From: Salinibacterium hongtaonis
GTDB taxonomy: Bacteria; Actinomycetota; Actinomycetes; Actinomycetales; Microbacteriaceae
Reading direction: 5' to 3'
Length of the DNA stretch: 64,000 bases
NCBI RefSeq assembly: GCF_003065485.1
Contig: NZ_CP026951.1
Location: 558,001-622,000 of the forward strand
Under the pieces are notes generated by a model that saw nothing but the letters and a program-made list of their open reading frames with translations, made no database searches and had not been told where the DNA came from. The translations under genes were made by a program, and so were the position numbers. Each line of letters begins with the position of its first letter. Position 1 is the first letter of the stretch. Below, in pieces: positions 11,683-20,053 of this stretch.

Positions 11683-11694
11683 TAGACTCGCGGT
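11683..11694 (+). promoter_or_regulatory. -10 box of rmlC (leaderless start)
   Basis: TAGACT (11683-11688) is followed by six bases and the GTG start of rmlC, with no ribosome site in between. Confidence 0.55.
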
Positions 11695-12306
11695 GTGCAA
11701 ATCCGCGAGCTTTCTATTCCGGACTCTTACGAAATCACTCCGAAGCAGTTGGGGGATGATCGTGGTGTCTTTCTTGAGTGGTACCGTTTCGACAAGTTGA
11801 GCGAGGCTGTCGGACACCCGCTCGACCTCCGCCAAGCGAACACTTCTGTCTCCAAAAAGGGCGTAGTACGCGGCATTCACTTTGCTGATGTTCCGCGGGG
11901 ACAGGCGAAGTACGTCACGGTAACGCATGGAGCGGTGCTCGACTACGTGATCGACATACGGGTGGGTTCCCCAACTTTTGGGCAGTGGGATTCCGTGCTG
12001 CTCGACACCGTTGATCGCCGGGCCATTTACATTGCCGAGGGCCTCGGCCACGCCTTCGTATCGCTCACCGACGATGCGACCGTCAGCTACCTCGTAAGCG
12101 ATGTTTACAACGCTCCCGCGGAGCACGGTATCAATCCGCTCGACGAGGCTGTTGGGCTCGTTTTTCCTGCCGAAGTCGGGGACTTACTGCTGTCTCCCAA
12201 AGACACAGAAGCTCCGGGGCTGCATGAAGCAGCCGCGATGGGCATGCTGCCGGAGTGGAGCAACGTGCGCAAATTCTACGATTCGTTGAATGGGATGGTG
12301 GGCTAG
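11695..12306 (+). CDS. rmlC: dTDP-4-dehydrorhamnose 3,5-epimerase
   Basis: A 203-residue cupin-fold epimerase of dTDP-L-rhamnose synthesis, slightly longer than many RmlC proteins. Motifs: [26 protein letters not shown] with the catalytic histidine, [20 protein letters not shown], and AEGLGHAF. It starts with a GTG 6 nt behind a -10 box. rmlA follows after two bases, so the pair forms a short operon. The other two rhamnose genes, rmlB and rmlD, lie on the opposite strand 4-6 kb away. Confidence 0.95.
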   Translation: MQIRELSIPDSYEITPKQLGDDRGVFLEWYRFDKLSEAVGHPLDLRQANTSVSKKGVVRGIHFADVPRGQAKYVTVTHGAVLDYVIDIRVGSPTFGQWDSVLLDTVDRRAIYIAEGLGHAFVSLTDDATVSYLVSDVYNAPAEHGINPLDEAVGLVFPAEVGDLLLSPKDTEAPGLHEAAAMGMLPEWSNVRKFYDSLNGMVG

Positions 12307-12308
12307 CC

Positions 12309-13184
12309 ATGCGCGGAATCATTCTTGCTGGTGGTTCTGGGTCGCGACTGTGGCCCATTACTCGTGGCATTTCGAAGCAGCTCATGCCCATCTACGACAA
12401 GCCAATGATCTATTACCCCCTGTCGACGCTCATGATGGCGGGCATCAACGAGATTCTTGTTATCACGACAGCGGAGTATAACTCGCAGTTTAGGGCTCTT
12501 CTTGGTGACGGCAGCGACCTCGGAATCCGCATCGAGTACGCGGTGCAGCCGTCACCTGACGGGCTTGCTCAGGCGTTTATCATCGGAGAAGAGTTCATCG
12601 GAGACGAGAGTGTCGCACTCGTCCTAGGTGACAATATTTTTCATGGTGCCGGTCTCGGCTCGTCGCTTCGTCAGCACGGAGAGATCGAGGGTGGCCTCAT
12701 CTTTGCCCACCAGGTCGCCGACCCAACGGCGTACGGCGTAGTCGAATTTGATGACAACATGGCGGCGGTGTCGATCGAGGAGAAGCCGAAGAACCCTCGG
12801 AGCAATTTCGCAGTGCCTGGATTGTACTTCTACGACAATTCTGTGATTGAGATCGCTAAATCGATTGAGCCGAGCGCTCGGGGTGAGCTGGAGATCTCCA
12901 CTGTGAACGAGCGTTATCTGGCCAGCGGAAAGCTGCGGGTGCAGGTGCTCGACAGGGGCACGGCCTGGCTTGACACGGGAACGTTTGAGTCGATGATGCA
13001 GGCATCCGAGTATGTGAAGGTAATCGAGGATCGCCAGGGCTTCAAGATCGGATGCATCGAGGAGATCGCTTGGCGTGCCGGGTGGATCACGGATGAGCAA
13101 CTCGCCGAGCTTGCCAGCCCTCTCGAAAAGAGTGGATACGGTGCTTATCTAAAGCGCTTGTTGGCAGCAAAGGCCACCAATTAA
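12309..13184 (+). CDS. rmlA: Glucose-1-phosphate thymidylyltransferase
   Basis: A 291-residue nucleotidyltransferase, normal length for RmlA. It makes dTDP-glucose from dTTP and glucose-1-phosphate, opening the rhamnose pathway. The sequence begins with the signature [19 protein letters not shown] and continues with [28 protein letters not shown] and a C-terminal GTAWLDTGT region. The ATG at 12309 lies two bases after the rmlC stop, with GGGATGGTGGG upstream. A weak hairpin (ACCCC at 13210-13214 with GGGGT at 13220-13224) lies downstream. Confidence 0.97.
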   Translation: MRGIILAGGSGSRLWPITRGISKQLMPIYDKPMIYYPLSTLMMAGINEILVITTAEYNSQFRALLGDGSDLGIRIEYAVQPSPDGLAQAFIIGEEFIGDESVALVLGDNIFHGAGLGSSLRQHGEIEGGLIFAHQVADPTAYGVVEFDDNMAAVSIEEKPKNPRSNFAVPGLYFYDNSVIEIAKSIEPSARGELEISTVNERYLASGKLRVQVLDRGTAWLDTGTFESMMQASEYVKVIEDRQGFKIGCIEEIAWRAGWITDEQLAELASPLEKSGYGAYLKRLLAAKATN

Positions 13185-13260
13185 GTACGCTTCGCAGAAC
13201 CTCGTCGCTACCCCTGAATGGGGTGTGTTGCTGCTCCTCTGATATTGCTTCAGTTATCGG

Positions 13261-14472
13261 ATGCGTATATTGGGCCGTGCCCTTCTCCTTCTGTTCTTGA
13301 GTGGGTTAATGCTGGCGGCGGGCGCAGGGGTCACCAGCGCGTCGCCCGGCGTTCCTGGTGATGGGCTCGGTAACGGAACGACCCGCATCTCTGGTGCTGA
13401 TCGATACGCGACGGCGATTGCGATTTCTCAGAACTACGCACCGGGAGTCCCCGTCGTTTATGTGGCGACGGGAAGCAACTATCCAGACGCCTTAAGCGCA
13501 GCGCCCGCCGCAGCTTCACAAGGCGGCCCTCTGCTCCTAACTCTGCCGGACGCATTGCCGAGTTCTGTGCGCATGGAGCTTCAGCGGTTGAGCCCGCAAC
13601 AGATCGTTGTCGTGGGCGGCCCATCTGCGGTTGGCGATGCAGTCTACGGCCAGCTCGAAGGGCTTTCCTCCTCTGTGCGGCGCGACTCGGGGGTAGACCG
13701 CTACTCGACTTCGAGGATCGTCACCGAACGGGCGTTTGGTGTGTCTGGATCGTCGAGGGTCTTTATCGCCACCGGCGAAAACTTCCCCGACGCCCTGAGC
13801 GCATCAGCAGCGGCTGGTGCGAGTTCTTCAGGGGTGATTCTTGTCCAGGGTGCGGCTGGCTCAGTAGATCTAGCTACTCGAGGCCTGCTGGTGACCCTTC
13901 GCGCCACGGCGGTGTCGATTGCCGGTGGATCTGCAGTCGTGAGTGACGGAATCGAGAATTCACTTCGCCAGTTGCCTGCTGTTACCGACGTTGCGCGATT
14001 GTCGGGCGTGGATCGTTACTCCACGTCGCTGGCGATCAACCGCGCATCATTCCCATCGGCGTCCCGCGCCTTCCTCGCAGTCGGCACGGGCTTTGCCGAT
14101 GCGCTCGCGGGAGCTGCGCTTGCAGGTGCTGGCGGTGCGCCTCTCTACATCATCCCGGGGCACTGCGTTCCCGATTCCGTTCTCGCGGAGTTCAGCCGTA
14201 TGGGCGTCGGCAGCGTCGTCCTGCTTGGGGGAGATCAGGCGCTCGCCCCTGCGATCGGGGAAAGGTTGCCGTGTTCGCAGTACATTCCGCCTGCTCCACC
14301 TGCTCCTATTCTGCCCCCCTTATCCGGGAACCCGGGCGACTCGAAGAATTGCTCTGACTTCCGAACCTGGGCCGAGGCGCAGGCGTGGTTCGATCGCTAT
14401 TTCCCGCTGTATGGAGACGTGGCGAAACTTGATAGCGATGGAGACGGAATCGCGTGCGAAACGCTGAAATGA
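13261..14472 (+). CDS. Secreted CWB2 cell-wall-binding protein with C-terminal Excalibur domain
   Basis: A 403-residue exported protein. The first 28 residues are a typical signal peptide ending in TSASP. Residues about 38-338 carry three CWB2 repeats (GADRYATA, GVDRYSTS twice, each followed by an ATGxNFPDALSA-like block). A proline-rich linker near residues 340-355 leads to an Excalibur domain: NCSDFRTWAEAQAWF and the calcium loop DSDGDGIACE. The CWB2 part should hold it on the wall, and the Excalibur part probably binds calcium (family knowledge). No ribosome site is visible at the ATG. It is paralogous in its repeats to the protein at 7615-9702. Confidence 0.88.
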   Translation: MRILGRALLLLFLSGLMLAAGAGVTSASPGVPGDGLGNGTTRISGADRYATAIAISQNYAPGVPVVYVATGSNYPDALSAAPAAASQGGPLLLTLPDALPSSVRMELQRLSPQQIVVVGGPSAVGDAVYGQLEGLSSSVRRDSGVDRYSTSRIVTERAFGVSGSSRVFIATGENFPDALSASAAAGASSSGVILVQGAAGSVDLATRGLLVTLRATAVSIAGGSAVVSDGIENSLRQLPAVTDVARLSGVDRYSTSLAINRASFPSASRAFLAVGTGFADALAGAALAGAGGAPLYIIPGHCVPDSVLAEFSRMGVGSVVLLGGDQALAPAIGERLPCSQYIPPAPPAPILPPLSGNPGDSKNCSDFRTWAEAQAWFDRYFPLYGDVAKLDSDGDGIACETLK

Positions 14473-14487
14473 CGTCGACTCACGTTA

Positions 14488-15366
14488 TTAGCTACGGTCG
14501 CGAAGCCGCCGACCTTCGATAGAGGCTCGTGCTGAAAGACCCAAGCGAAGCGCTACTCGCACCGGCCAGAGCAAGGGGCCCGCATACTTTCGCGACAGAA
14601 ACTGGCTCGCGCTCTTGTGATGCTCGTGCAGCATCCGCTCGGATGTCTCTGCGGTTGAATGGGCTCCGGAATGGACCACTCGCGCGTTAGGGCGATAGAT
14701 GTTGCGAAAACCGGCTTTGCCGAGTCGGGCGCCAAGATCTACATCTTCGAAATACATGAAGTAGCTCTCGTCGAAACCTCCGAGCATGCTCAGGGCATCG
14801 CGCCGCACTAGAACGCATGCGCCTGATAGCCATCCCGCGTCGCGGGCGCTCTCGTCCCAGTCATTACGGTAAGCCCTGCTCCAGCGGTTGCGGGGCCACA
14901 AGTTCGCAAACAACGCGTGGCCGACGCCCATTCGAAGTGAGGGCACACGTCGAGCCGAGGGGTATAGCTCACCTTCGGCCGTGAGAATGGCCGGCCCGAC
15001 CGATCCAACCGACGAGTCTTCGTTCGTCGCCTCGACCAGTGCGTCAATAGATCCGGGGCCGAGTACGACATCGGGGTTAGTAATAAGAACCCAGCGAATC
15101 GTCGGTTCGAGTAGGCGCACTGCGCGATTTATGGCGCCACCGTAGCCGGGGTTGTCTTCAAGTGGAACATAGTCGGCGCCGTATGCGGCGGCGATGCCAG
15201 CGACGTTCTCATCGTCAGTCGGCTTGTTATCCGCGATGACCAACTGGTGCGGATGAGTCGTCGCAATCTGCACGGAGTCCAGGAAGGAAGGGAGAACCCC
15301 GCCCGATCCGAAGCTCACGGTGACGATGCCGAGCTCGAGAGGCTCGTGCGCAGGTGAATTGTCCAT
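14488..15366 (-). CDS. wbbL: Family 2 glycosyltransferase, WbbL-like rhamnosyltransferase
   Basis: A 292-residue GT-A enzyme. Motifs: LGIVTVSFGSGG at the start, NPGYGGAINRA, the ITNPDVVLGP metal region, and FMYFEDVDLGARLGKAGF, then VVHSGAHSTAETSERMLHEHH, which resembles the C-terminal signature of mycobacterial WbbL. WbbL adds L-rhamnose to decaprenyl-diphospho-GlcNAc to make the linker of the wall polysaccharide. The start at 15366 is chosen because a -10 (TAGGAT, 15377-15382) lies 10 nt upstream; an in-frame extension to 15516 would overlap the divergent permease gene. The rhamnosyl specificity is inference from similarity and from the rml genes nearby. Confidence 0.75.
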   Translation of the reverse strand: MDNSPAHEPLELGIVTVSFGSGGVLPSFLDSVQIATTHPHQLVIADNKPTDDENVAGIAAAYGADYVPLEDNPGYGGAINRAVRLLEPTIRWVLITNPDVVLGPGSIDALVEATNEDSSVGSVGPAILTAEGELYPSARRVPSLRMGVGHALFANLWPRNRWSRAYRNDWDESARDAGWLSGACVLVRRDALSMLGGFDESYFMYFEDVDLGARLGKAGFRNIYRPNARVVHSGAHSTAETSERMLHEHHKSASQFLSRKYAGPLLWPVRVALRLGLSARASIEGRRLRDRS

Positions 15367-15470
15367 TGATGCTCTTATCCTACCGCTCCCAGGGTTGCCA
15401 GAATCTGTGGAGCGGTTCTGCGCTAGATTGGTCTCCGGCCAATTCCCGGCCAGACATTCAGTGAGGCTCA

Positions 15471-16307
15471 ATGCGCTATTTGAAGGACTTTCTCTCTGCC
15501 CGAGAGCTCCTTGCAAACCTCACTCTTCGTGAAGTCAAAGGCAAGTACAAGCGAACCGTCTTCGGTCAGCTCTGGTCGCTGGTCAACCCGCTCGCGGTGA
15601 TGCTCGTCTACACGCTTGTGTTCGGCATCCTCTTTCAGTTGCCGCCGCAGGTGGGGGACCCAAGCGGTATCGAGTATTACGCGCTCTGGCTGCTATGCGG
15701 CCTTCTACCGTGGCTGTTTTTCGCTGGTGTTCTCAACGCAGGAACCTCAGTCCTGGTCGGCAACGCAGGGCTGATTCAGAAGGTGTACTTCCCTCGCGCG
15801 GTACTACCCCTTTCGGTCGTTGGTGCGGTTGGCTTCAACTGGCTTTTCGAGATGGCAGTCCTGGCGATCGTCTTGAGCATCGCAGGAGCATTTGTGCTGC
15901 CGTGGTTGCCGCTGGTTATCGTCACAATGCTGTTGCTCGCACTGTTCGCATCGGGAATTGCTCTCATGCTCTCGATTGCGAATGTGTACTTCCGAGACAC
16001 CGAACACCTGCTGTCTATTGCTCTCCAGATGTGGATGTACCTCACCCCGATCATCTATCCCGTCTCACTCGTCGCGGTGCAGTCAGACAAGGTGGGCGGT
16101 CTACTCGGCACCCCGGTAACGCTTCTCGACATTTACCAGCTGAACCCGATGGCAAGTTTTGTAGAGGTTTTTCGCAATTTGCTCTACGACAACAGGTTTC
16201 CCGACACCAGCAGCATGGTTACGTGCCTCATTTGGGCGGTCGGAATGTTCGCAATTGGGTTGACGATCTTCGCCCGCAAGGAGAAGGGCCTGGCTGAGGC
16301 GCTATGA
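15471..16307 (+). CDS. wzm: ABC-2 polysaccharide exporter, membrane subunit
   Basis: A 278-residue membrane protein with six predicted membrane segments. The N-terminal amphipathic piece LREVKGKYKRTVFGQLWSLVNPL is characteristic of ABC-2 polysaccharide or teichoic-acid exporters, as are FPRAVLPLS and the YFRDTEHLL segment. It forms the channel for lipid-linked glycan export. The ATG at 15471 has GTGAGG a few bases upstream and a -10 (TAGATT, 15424-15429). Its last four bases overlap the ATPase start (ATGA). Placed divergent to the WbbL-like gene, as expected for export of a rhamnose-linked wall polysaccharide. Confidence 0.93.
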   Translation: MRYLKDFLSARELLANLTLREVKGKYKRTVFGQLWSLVNPLAVMLVYTLVFGILFQLPPQVGDPSGIEYYALWLLCGLLPWLFFAGVLNAGTSVLVGNAGLIQKVYFPRAVLPLSVVGAVGFNWLFEMAVLAIVLSIAGAFVLPWLPLVIVTMLLLALFASGIALMLSIANVYFRDTEHLLSIALQMWMYLTPIIYPVSLVAVQSDKVGGLLGTPVTLLDIYQLNPMASFVEVFRNLLYDNRFPDTSSMVTCLIWAVGMFAIGLTIFARKEKGLAEAL

Positions 16308-17047
16308 GTGGCGATACTGCAGTTCGAGTTCACGAAGTCAGCAAGAAGTTTCGCCTATATCACGAGCGTAACCAGACTCTGAAGGCCGCCATCATGCGCG
16401 GGCGGACCTCCGTCCACGAGGACTTCTGGGCGCTCAACGATGTTTCGTTCGATGTGCCTCGCGGTTCGACTTTCGGCCTAATCGGCAGCAACGGGTCCGG
16501 TAAATCTACCCTGCTCAAGTGCCTCGCAAAGATATATACGCCAGACAAGGGCAGCATCACACACAACGGCAAGATGGCAGCTTTGCTCGAAGTCGGGTCA
16601 GGTTTCCACCACGAGCTATCTGGTCGCGAGAACATTTATCTCAATGGCTCCATTCTGGGGATGTCCAAAAAAGAGATAGACAGCAAGTACGACGAAATCG
16701 TCGAGTTCTCAGGAGTTGAACGATTCATCGATCAGCCGGTGAAGAATTACTCCTCTGGAATGTACGTGCGGTTGGGGTTCTCAGTAGCCATTCACGTTGA
16801 GCCGGACATCCTGGTCGTTGATGAGGTTCTCGCTGTCGGCGACGCCGAGTTCCAGGAGAAGTGCTTTAGGAAATTCCGCGATCTAAAAACGAACGGCAAG
16901 ACCGTGATCCTGGTCAGCCACGCAATGTCCACAGTGCTGGAAATGTGTGACAGCGCTGCTTGGCTGAACAAGGGAAGTCTGATGATGGCCGGGCCCGTCG
17001 ACGAAACCGTCGCGGCCTATAGGCAGTCACTCAATCTCGGGGAATAG
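16304..17047 (+). CDS. wzt: ABC-2 polysaccharide exporter, ATPase subunit
   Basis: A 247-residue ATPase with Walker A GSNGSGKST, the signature YSSGM, and Walker B ILVVDEVLAVGD, followed by the switch histidine in LVSHAMS. It powers the membrane subunit encoded immediately upstream. It ends soon after the nucleotide-binding domain and so lacks the C-terminal carbohydrate-binding domain of long Wzt proteins; this short form is usual for galactan and teichoic-acid exporters, which do not check the end of the chain (family knowledge). The start overlaps the preceding stop by four bases. Confidence 0.94.
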   Translation: MSGDTAVRVHEVSKKFRLYHERNQTLKAAIMRGRTSVHEDFWALNDVSFDVPRGSTFGLIGSNGSGKSTLLKCLAKIYTPDKGSITHNGKMAALLEVGSGFHHELSGRENIYLNGSILGMSKKEIDSKYDEIVEFSGVERFIDQPVKNYSSGMYVRLGFSVAIHVEPDILVVDEVLAVGDAEFQEKCFRKFRDLKTNGKTVILVSHAMSTVLEMCDSAAWLNKGSLMMAGPVDETVAAYRQSLNLGE

Positions 17048-17055
17048 CGCCTCGG

Positions 17056-18432
17056 CTAGAGGTAGAAGCCCGCGAGGGAGAACGTGCTAATCGTGATGCC
17101 GTAGGCGAGTATTAGCCAAACGCTAATCCTGTTGTTAGCGATCATCCCGATAGCTAACAGCATCATGGGAGCCATGCCCAACGTGTAGCGGGGAATCACT
17201 GGAGCTACCTCACCGAGCAAAAGCTGGAACGCGATCATCAGCGCGGGGGCGAACAGAGTGGCCGAGACGGCGATCGCAATGCTCCACGCGCGGTTCCTGT
17301 CATCGTGATGGTCTCTAAAGAACCAGCCGACTACTCCAGCCACAAGGAGCGCAGCGTAAGGTGCCTGCATTATGGCGCTCCACCCCATACCTATGCTGAC
17401 ACCGTCGCGGGGAAGCAAGAAGGTAAAGAGCGAGGCGATGGTGGCACGGGGGGAAAGGTCTGTCGAGATTCCTTGATCAGGGCCCTCGCCGACGCTCGAA
17501 GCCTTCCATATCAACAGCCAGATGATTTCGGCCGCAATTGCCGTGGCGGCCGTAATTGCCGCCACAACGGCCATTCGAACCGGCGACGGTGGTGCCGACC
17601 GGTAGCCTGCCCGGTGGCGAAAGAAAGCGTGCGCGAGGAGTGCCAGGACCACGATCCCGACAGCGAAAATGTTGGTGATTTTGAACCACACGGCCACGGC
17701 CGCCGCGATGGCGAGCCAGGGTGCGTACCGCCCCGTCTTCGCGAATTTCACTGCCAGCAGGCCGAGGGTTGCGCCGGCGAGAAGACTCGGGGCATCTGTG
17801 CTGATGAAATTGGAGGCATAAAAGGTCGTAGAGAGCCCGGTGTAGCTGAGGCCAAGACCGAGAATGAGAATTGGGCGCAGACGAAACTCGCGGAGGAACA
17901 TCGTGAGCACAATGAGGCCGCCGGCCAGCCACAGAGCGCTCACAGCCCGACTGGCAATAAGGAGATCCACCCCGGTGACGAACTGAATCACTGACGCGGC
18001 AGCCCAGGTGGTCGCGAAATACGCAGGAGTGTACGGGTCGGCTGACGTCTTACCTTCTTGAGGATAAAGCTCGGGCTCGTCGTATGTCCCGTCAAGTCCG
18101 GTGCACGGCTCGCCGCGAGGGCCGTATCCGTCGCCGAAACACGCCATGAGGCTCAGGGCATCTTCGCCAATATTCTCGCCTTGATGGACGTAAAGCTGGC
18201 TCGGCACCTTGCTGATGTAGTCGTAGTACACCCACTCGTCGAACGGGGAGAAAGCCCGCGAGCCTTGTGCCGTATTGCTGAAGCACATCGCCAATGCAAC
18301 GATCACCAACACGATGGCGACCCACGAAGTACGGAGCCAGGCCTTGAAACCGCCGCCGGACGCACTGTTGGCTGGCTCATCACTCACGGTTGTACGCAGG
18401 GTGTCAGTCTGAACACGGTGGGACTCTTTCAT
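17056..18432 (-). CDS. Polytopic membrane protein, GT-C glycosyltransferase-like
   Basis: A 458-residue protein with a short soluble N-terminus, one membrane segment near residues 35-55, a large extracytoplasmic loop containing FDEWVYYDYI and several cysteines, and then about ten further hydrophobic segments. The acidic FDE pattern in the first outer loop fits the GT-C fold, whose members use lipid-phosphate sugars outside the membrane. It resembles in outline the DUF2142 protein at 22506-24104 but is not clearly the same family. The ATG at 18432 was chosen; the frame is open to 18588 but the extra part is not protein-like. Function not proven. Confidence 0.6.
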   Translation of the reverse strand: MKESHRVQTDTLRTTVSDEPANSASGGGFKAWLRTSWVAIVLVIVALAMCFSNTAQGSRAFSPFDEWVYYDYISKVPSQLYVHQGENIGEDALSLMACFGDGYGPRGEPCTGLDGTYDEPELYPQEGKTSADPYTPAYFATTWAAASVIQFVTGVDLLIASRAVSALWLAGGLIVLTMFLREFRLRPILILGLGLSYTGLSTTFYASNFISTDAPSLLAGATLGLLAVKFAKTGRYAPWLAIAAAVAVWFKITNIFAVGIVVLALLAHAFFRHRAGYRSAPPSPVRMAVVAAITAATAIAAEIIWLLIWKASSVGEGPDQGISTDLSPRATIASLFTFLLPRDGVSIGMGWSAIMQAPYAALLVAGVVGWFFRDHHDDRNRAWSIAIAVSATLFAPALMIAFQLLLGEVAPVIPRYTLGMAPMMLLAIGMIANNRISVWLILAYGITISTFSLAGFYL

Positions 18433-18604
18433 CGTGGTGCTGACCGATGCCTTTCCGGCGATAGTTGAGTGACAAAACGCACCAAAGCTTATCCCGTGCT
18501 CGGTGGACTTATACCGGCCGTTCCCAGAAAGCCGGGTGTTAAGATCGAATTCTGCTCGGTGATACTCGCCTGTGCCTTCCCCTGTCATTTAAGGACGATT
18601 CTTA

Positions 18605-19954
18605 ATGCCCCAGCGCAGACGTGTCCTCGTAGTCACCGCCGATTCGCTGGCCACTCGCATGGCCGGTCCAGCGATTCGTGCGTTTGAAATTGCAAAGCAA
18701 CTCTCCAAAGTCTCGGATGTGCGACTCGTCTCCACGACGCACGCAACGTTGGCACATCCGGATTTCGACGTCATCGAAGCAACGGCAGAGACTCTGGTCT
18801 CAGATGTCGAATGGTCGGATGTCATCGTCTTTCAGGGACACTTGCTCGCCTCGTTCCCCTGGATCAAGAAGACCGACAAAATCATCGTCGCGGACATCTA
18901 CGACCCCATGCACCTGGAGCAGCTCGAACAAGGAAAAGACCTGACCCCTGTTCAGAGGTTGGCTGGCTCGGTCGACGTCATTCGGGTGCTCAATGAACAG
19001 ATACAGCGGGCGGATTACATGCTCTGCGCGTCGGAAAAGCAACGAGACTTTTGGCTCGGCCAGCTTGCCTCAGTAGGCAGGGTAAATCCGGTGAGCTACG
19101 ACCACGATCCGAGCCTGCGCAAACTGCTCGACGTCGCTCCTTTCGGCCTGGACGGCGCAGCGCCCGTGCAACGAAGGCATGCAATCAAAGGAACGGTGCC
19201 TGGCATTGGCATCGAAGACAAGGTCATTCTGTGGGGAGGCGGGATCTACAACTGGTTCGACCCACTCACTCTGGTGAAGGCAGTTGCTGCACTCGCTGTG
19301 CGGCGCCCGAACGTTCGTCTCTTTTTTCTCGGAGGGCAGCACCCCAACCCGAACGTGCCACAGATGCGGATGGCCTTTGAAGCCCGGGAACTTGCAGAGC
19401 GGCTCGGGCTGCTTGGCACTGTCGTTTTCTTCAACGAGGGTTGGGTGCCGTATGAGGAGCGAGCAGACTTTTTGCTTGACGCAGACCTTGGGGTTAGCAC
19501 TCACCTCGATCATCTGGAGACGGCATTTAGCTTTCGCACTCGCATACTCGATTACCTCTGGGCGTCGCTCCCAATAGTCAGCACTGAGGGCGATACGTTT
19601 GCCGAGCTCATAGTCGAGAATCAGCTCGGAAAAGTAGTTCCTGCTGAGGATGTCGCCGCTCTCGAGCTTGCGCTTGAACAGGTGCTTTTCGATAGTGAGG
19701 CGCATGCGGCGACAACCGCGCGGGTCGCCGCCTTTGCCGAGGCTATGAGATGGCCGACGGTGCTTCAGCCGCTGGTGAACTTCTGCCTTACTGGTGAACG
19801 CGCACCCGATTTAGTGCAGCAGGTGGAACTCGCCGGCAGCAGCAGGGTGCGGGAGCTTGAAACGCGAGTCGCCGGCCTGGAAACAAGCTTCTCATGGCGT
19901 GTCACCAAACCAGTCCGCGTACTCAGCGATCTCGCGCGAAAGCTGCGTTTCTGA
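18605..19954 (+). CDS. Family 4-like glycosyltransferase with C-terminal SWRVTKPVR tail
   Basis: A 449-residue GT-B protein. Segments: AGPAIRAFEIAKQL at the N-terminus, IVFQGHLLASFPW, DIYDPMHLEQLEQGK, ADYMLCASEKQRDFWLGQL, then the donor-side WGGGIYNWFDPLT and FSFRTRILDYLWA. These blocks are nearly repeated in the second half of the next gene (20054-22531), so the two are paralogs. The end is a short helical stretch plus SWRVTKPVRVLSD, a tail also seen in the DUF616 protein here. The ATG at 18605 has AAGGACG upstream. Probably cytoplasmic-face glycan assembly; substrate unknown. Confidence 0.85.
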   Translation: MPQRRRVLVVTADSLATRMAGPAIRAFEIAKQLSKVSDVRLVSTTHATLAHPDFDVIEATAETLVSDVEWSDVIVFQGHLLASFPWIKKTDKIIVADIYDPMHLEQLEQGKDLTPVQRLAGSVDVIRVLNEQIQRADYMLCASEKQRDFWLGQLASVGRVNPVSYDHDPSLRKLLDVAPFGLDGAAPVQRRHAIKGTVPGIGIEDKVILWGGGIYNWFDPLTLVKAVAALAVRRPNVRLFFLGGQHPNPNVPQMRMAFEARELAERLGLLGTVVFFNEGWVPYEERADFLLDADLGVSTHLDHLETAFSFRTRILDYLWASLPIVSTEGDTFAELIVENQLGKVVPAEDVAALELALEQVLFDSEAHAATTARVAAFAEAMRWPTVLQPLVNFCLTGERAPDLVQQVELAGSSRVRELETRVAGLETSFSWRVTKPVRVLSDLARKLRF

Positions 19955-20053
19955 TCTGGTCTCGCCCGTCACGTCGATCGAGTTCGAGGCGACGGGCCTC
20001 GACCGTCGGTTGGTAAACTCCGGCTGGCTAGATCCCTCATTCGAAAGGCTCAC

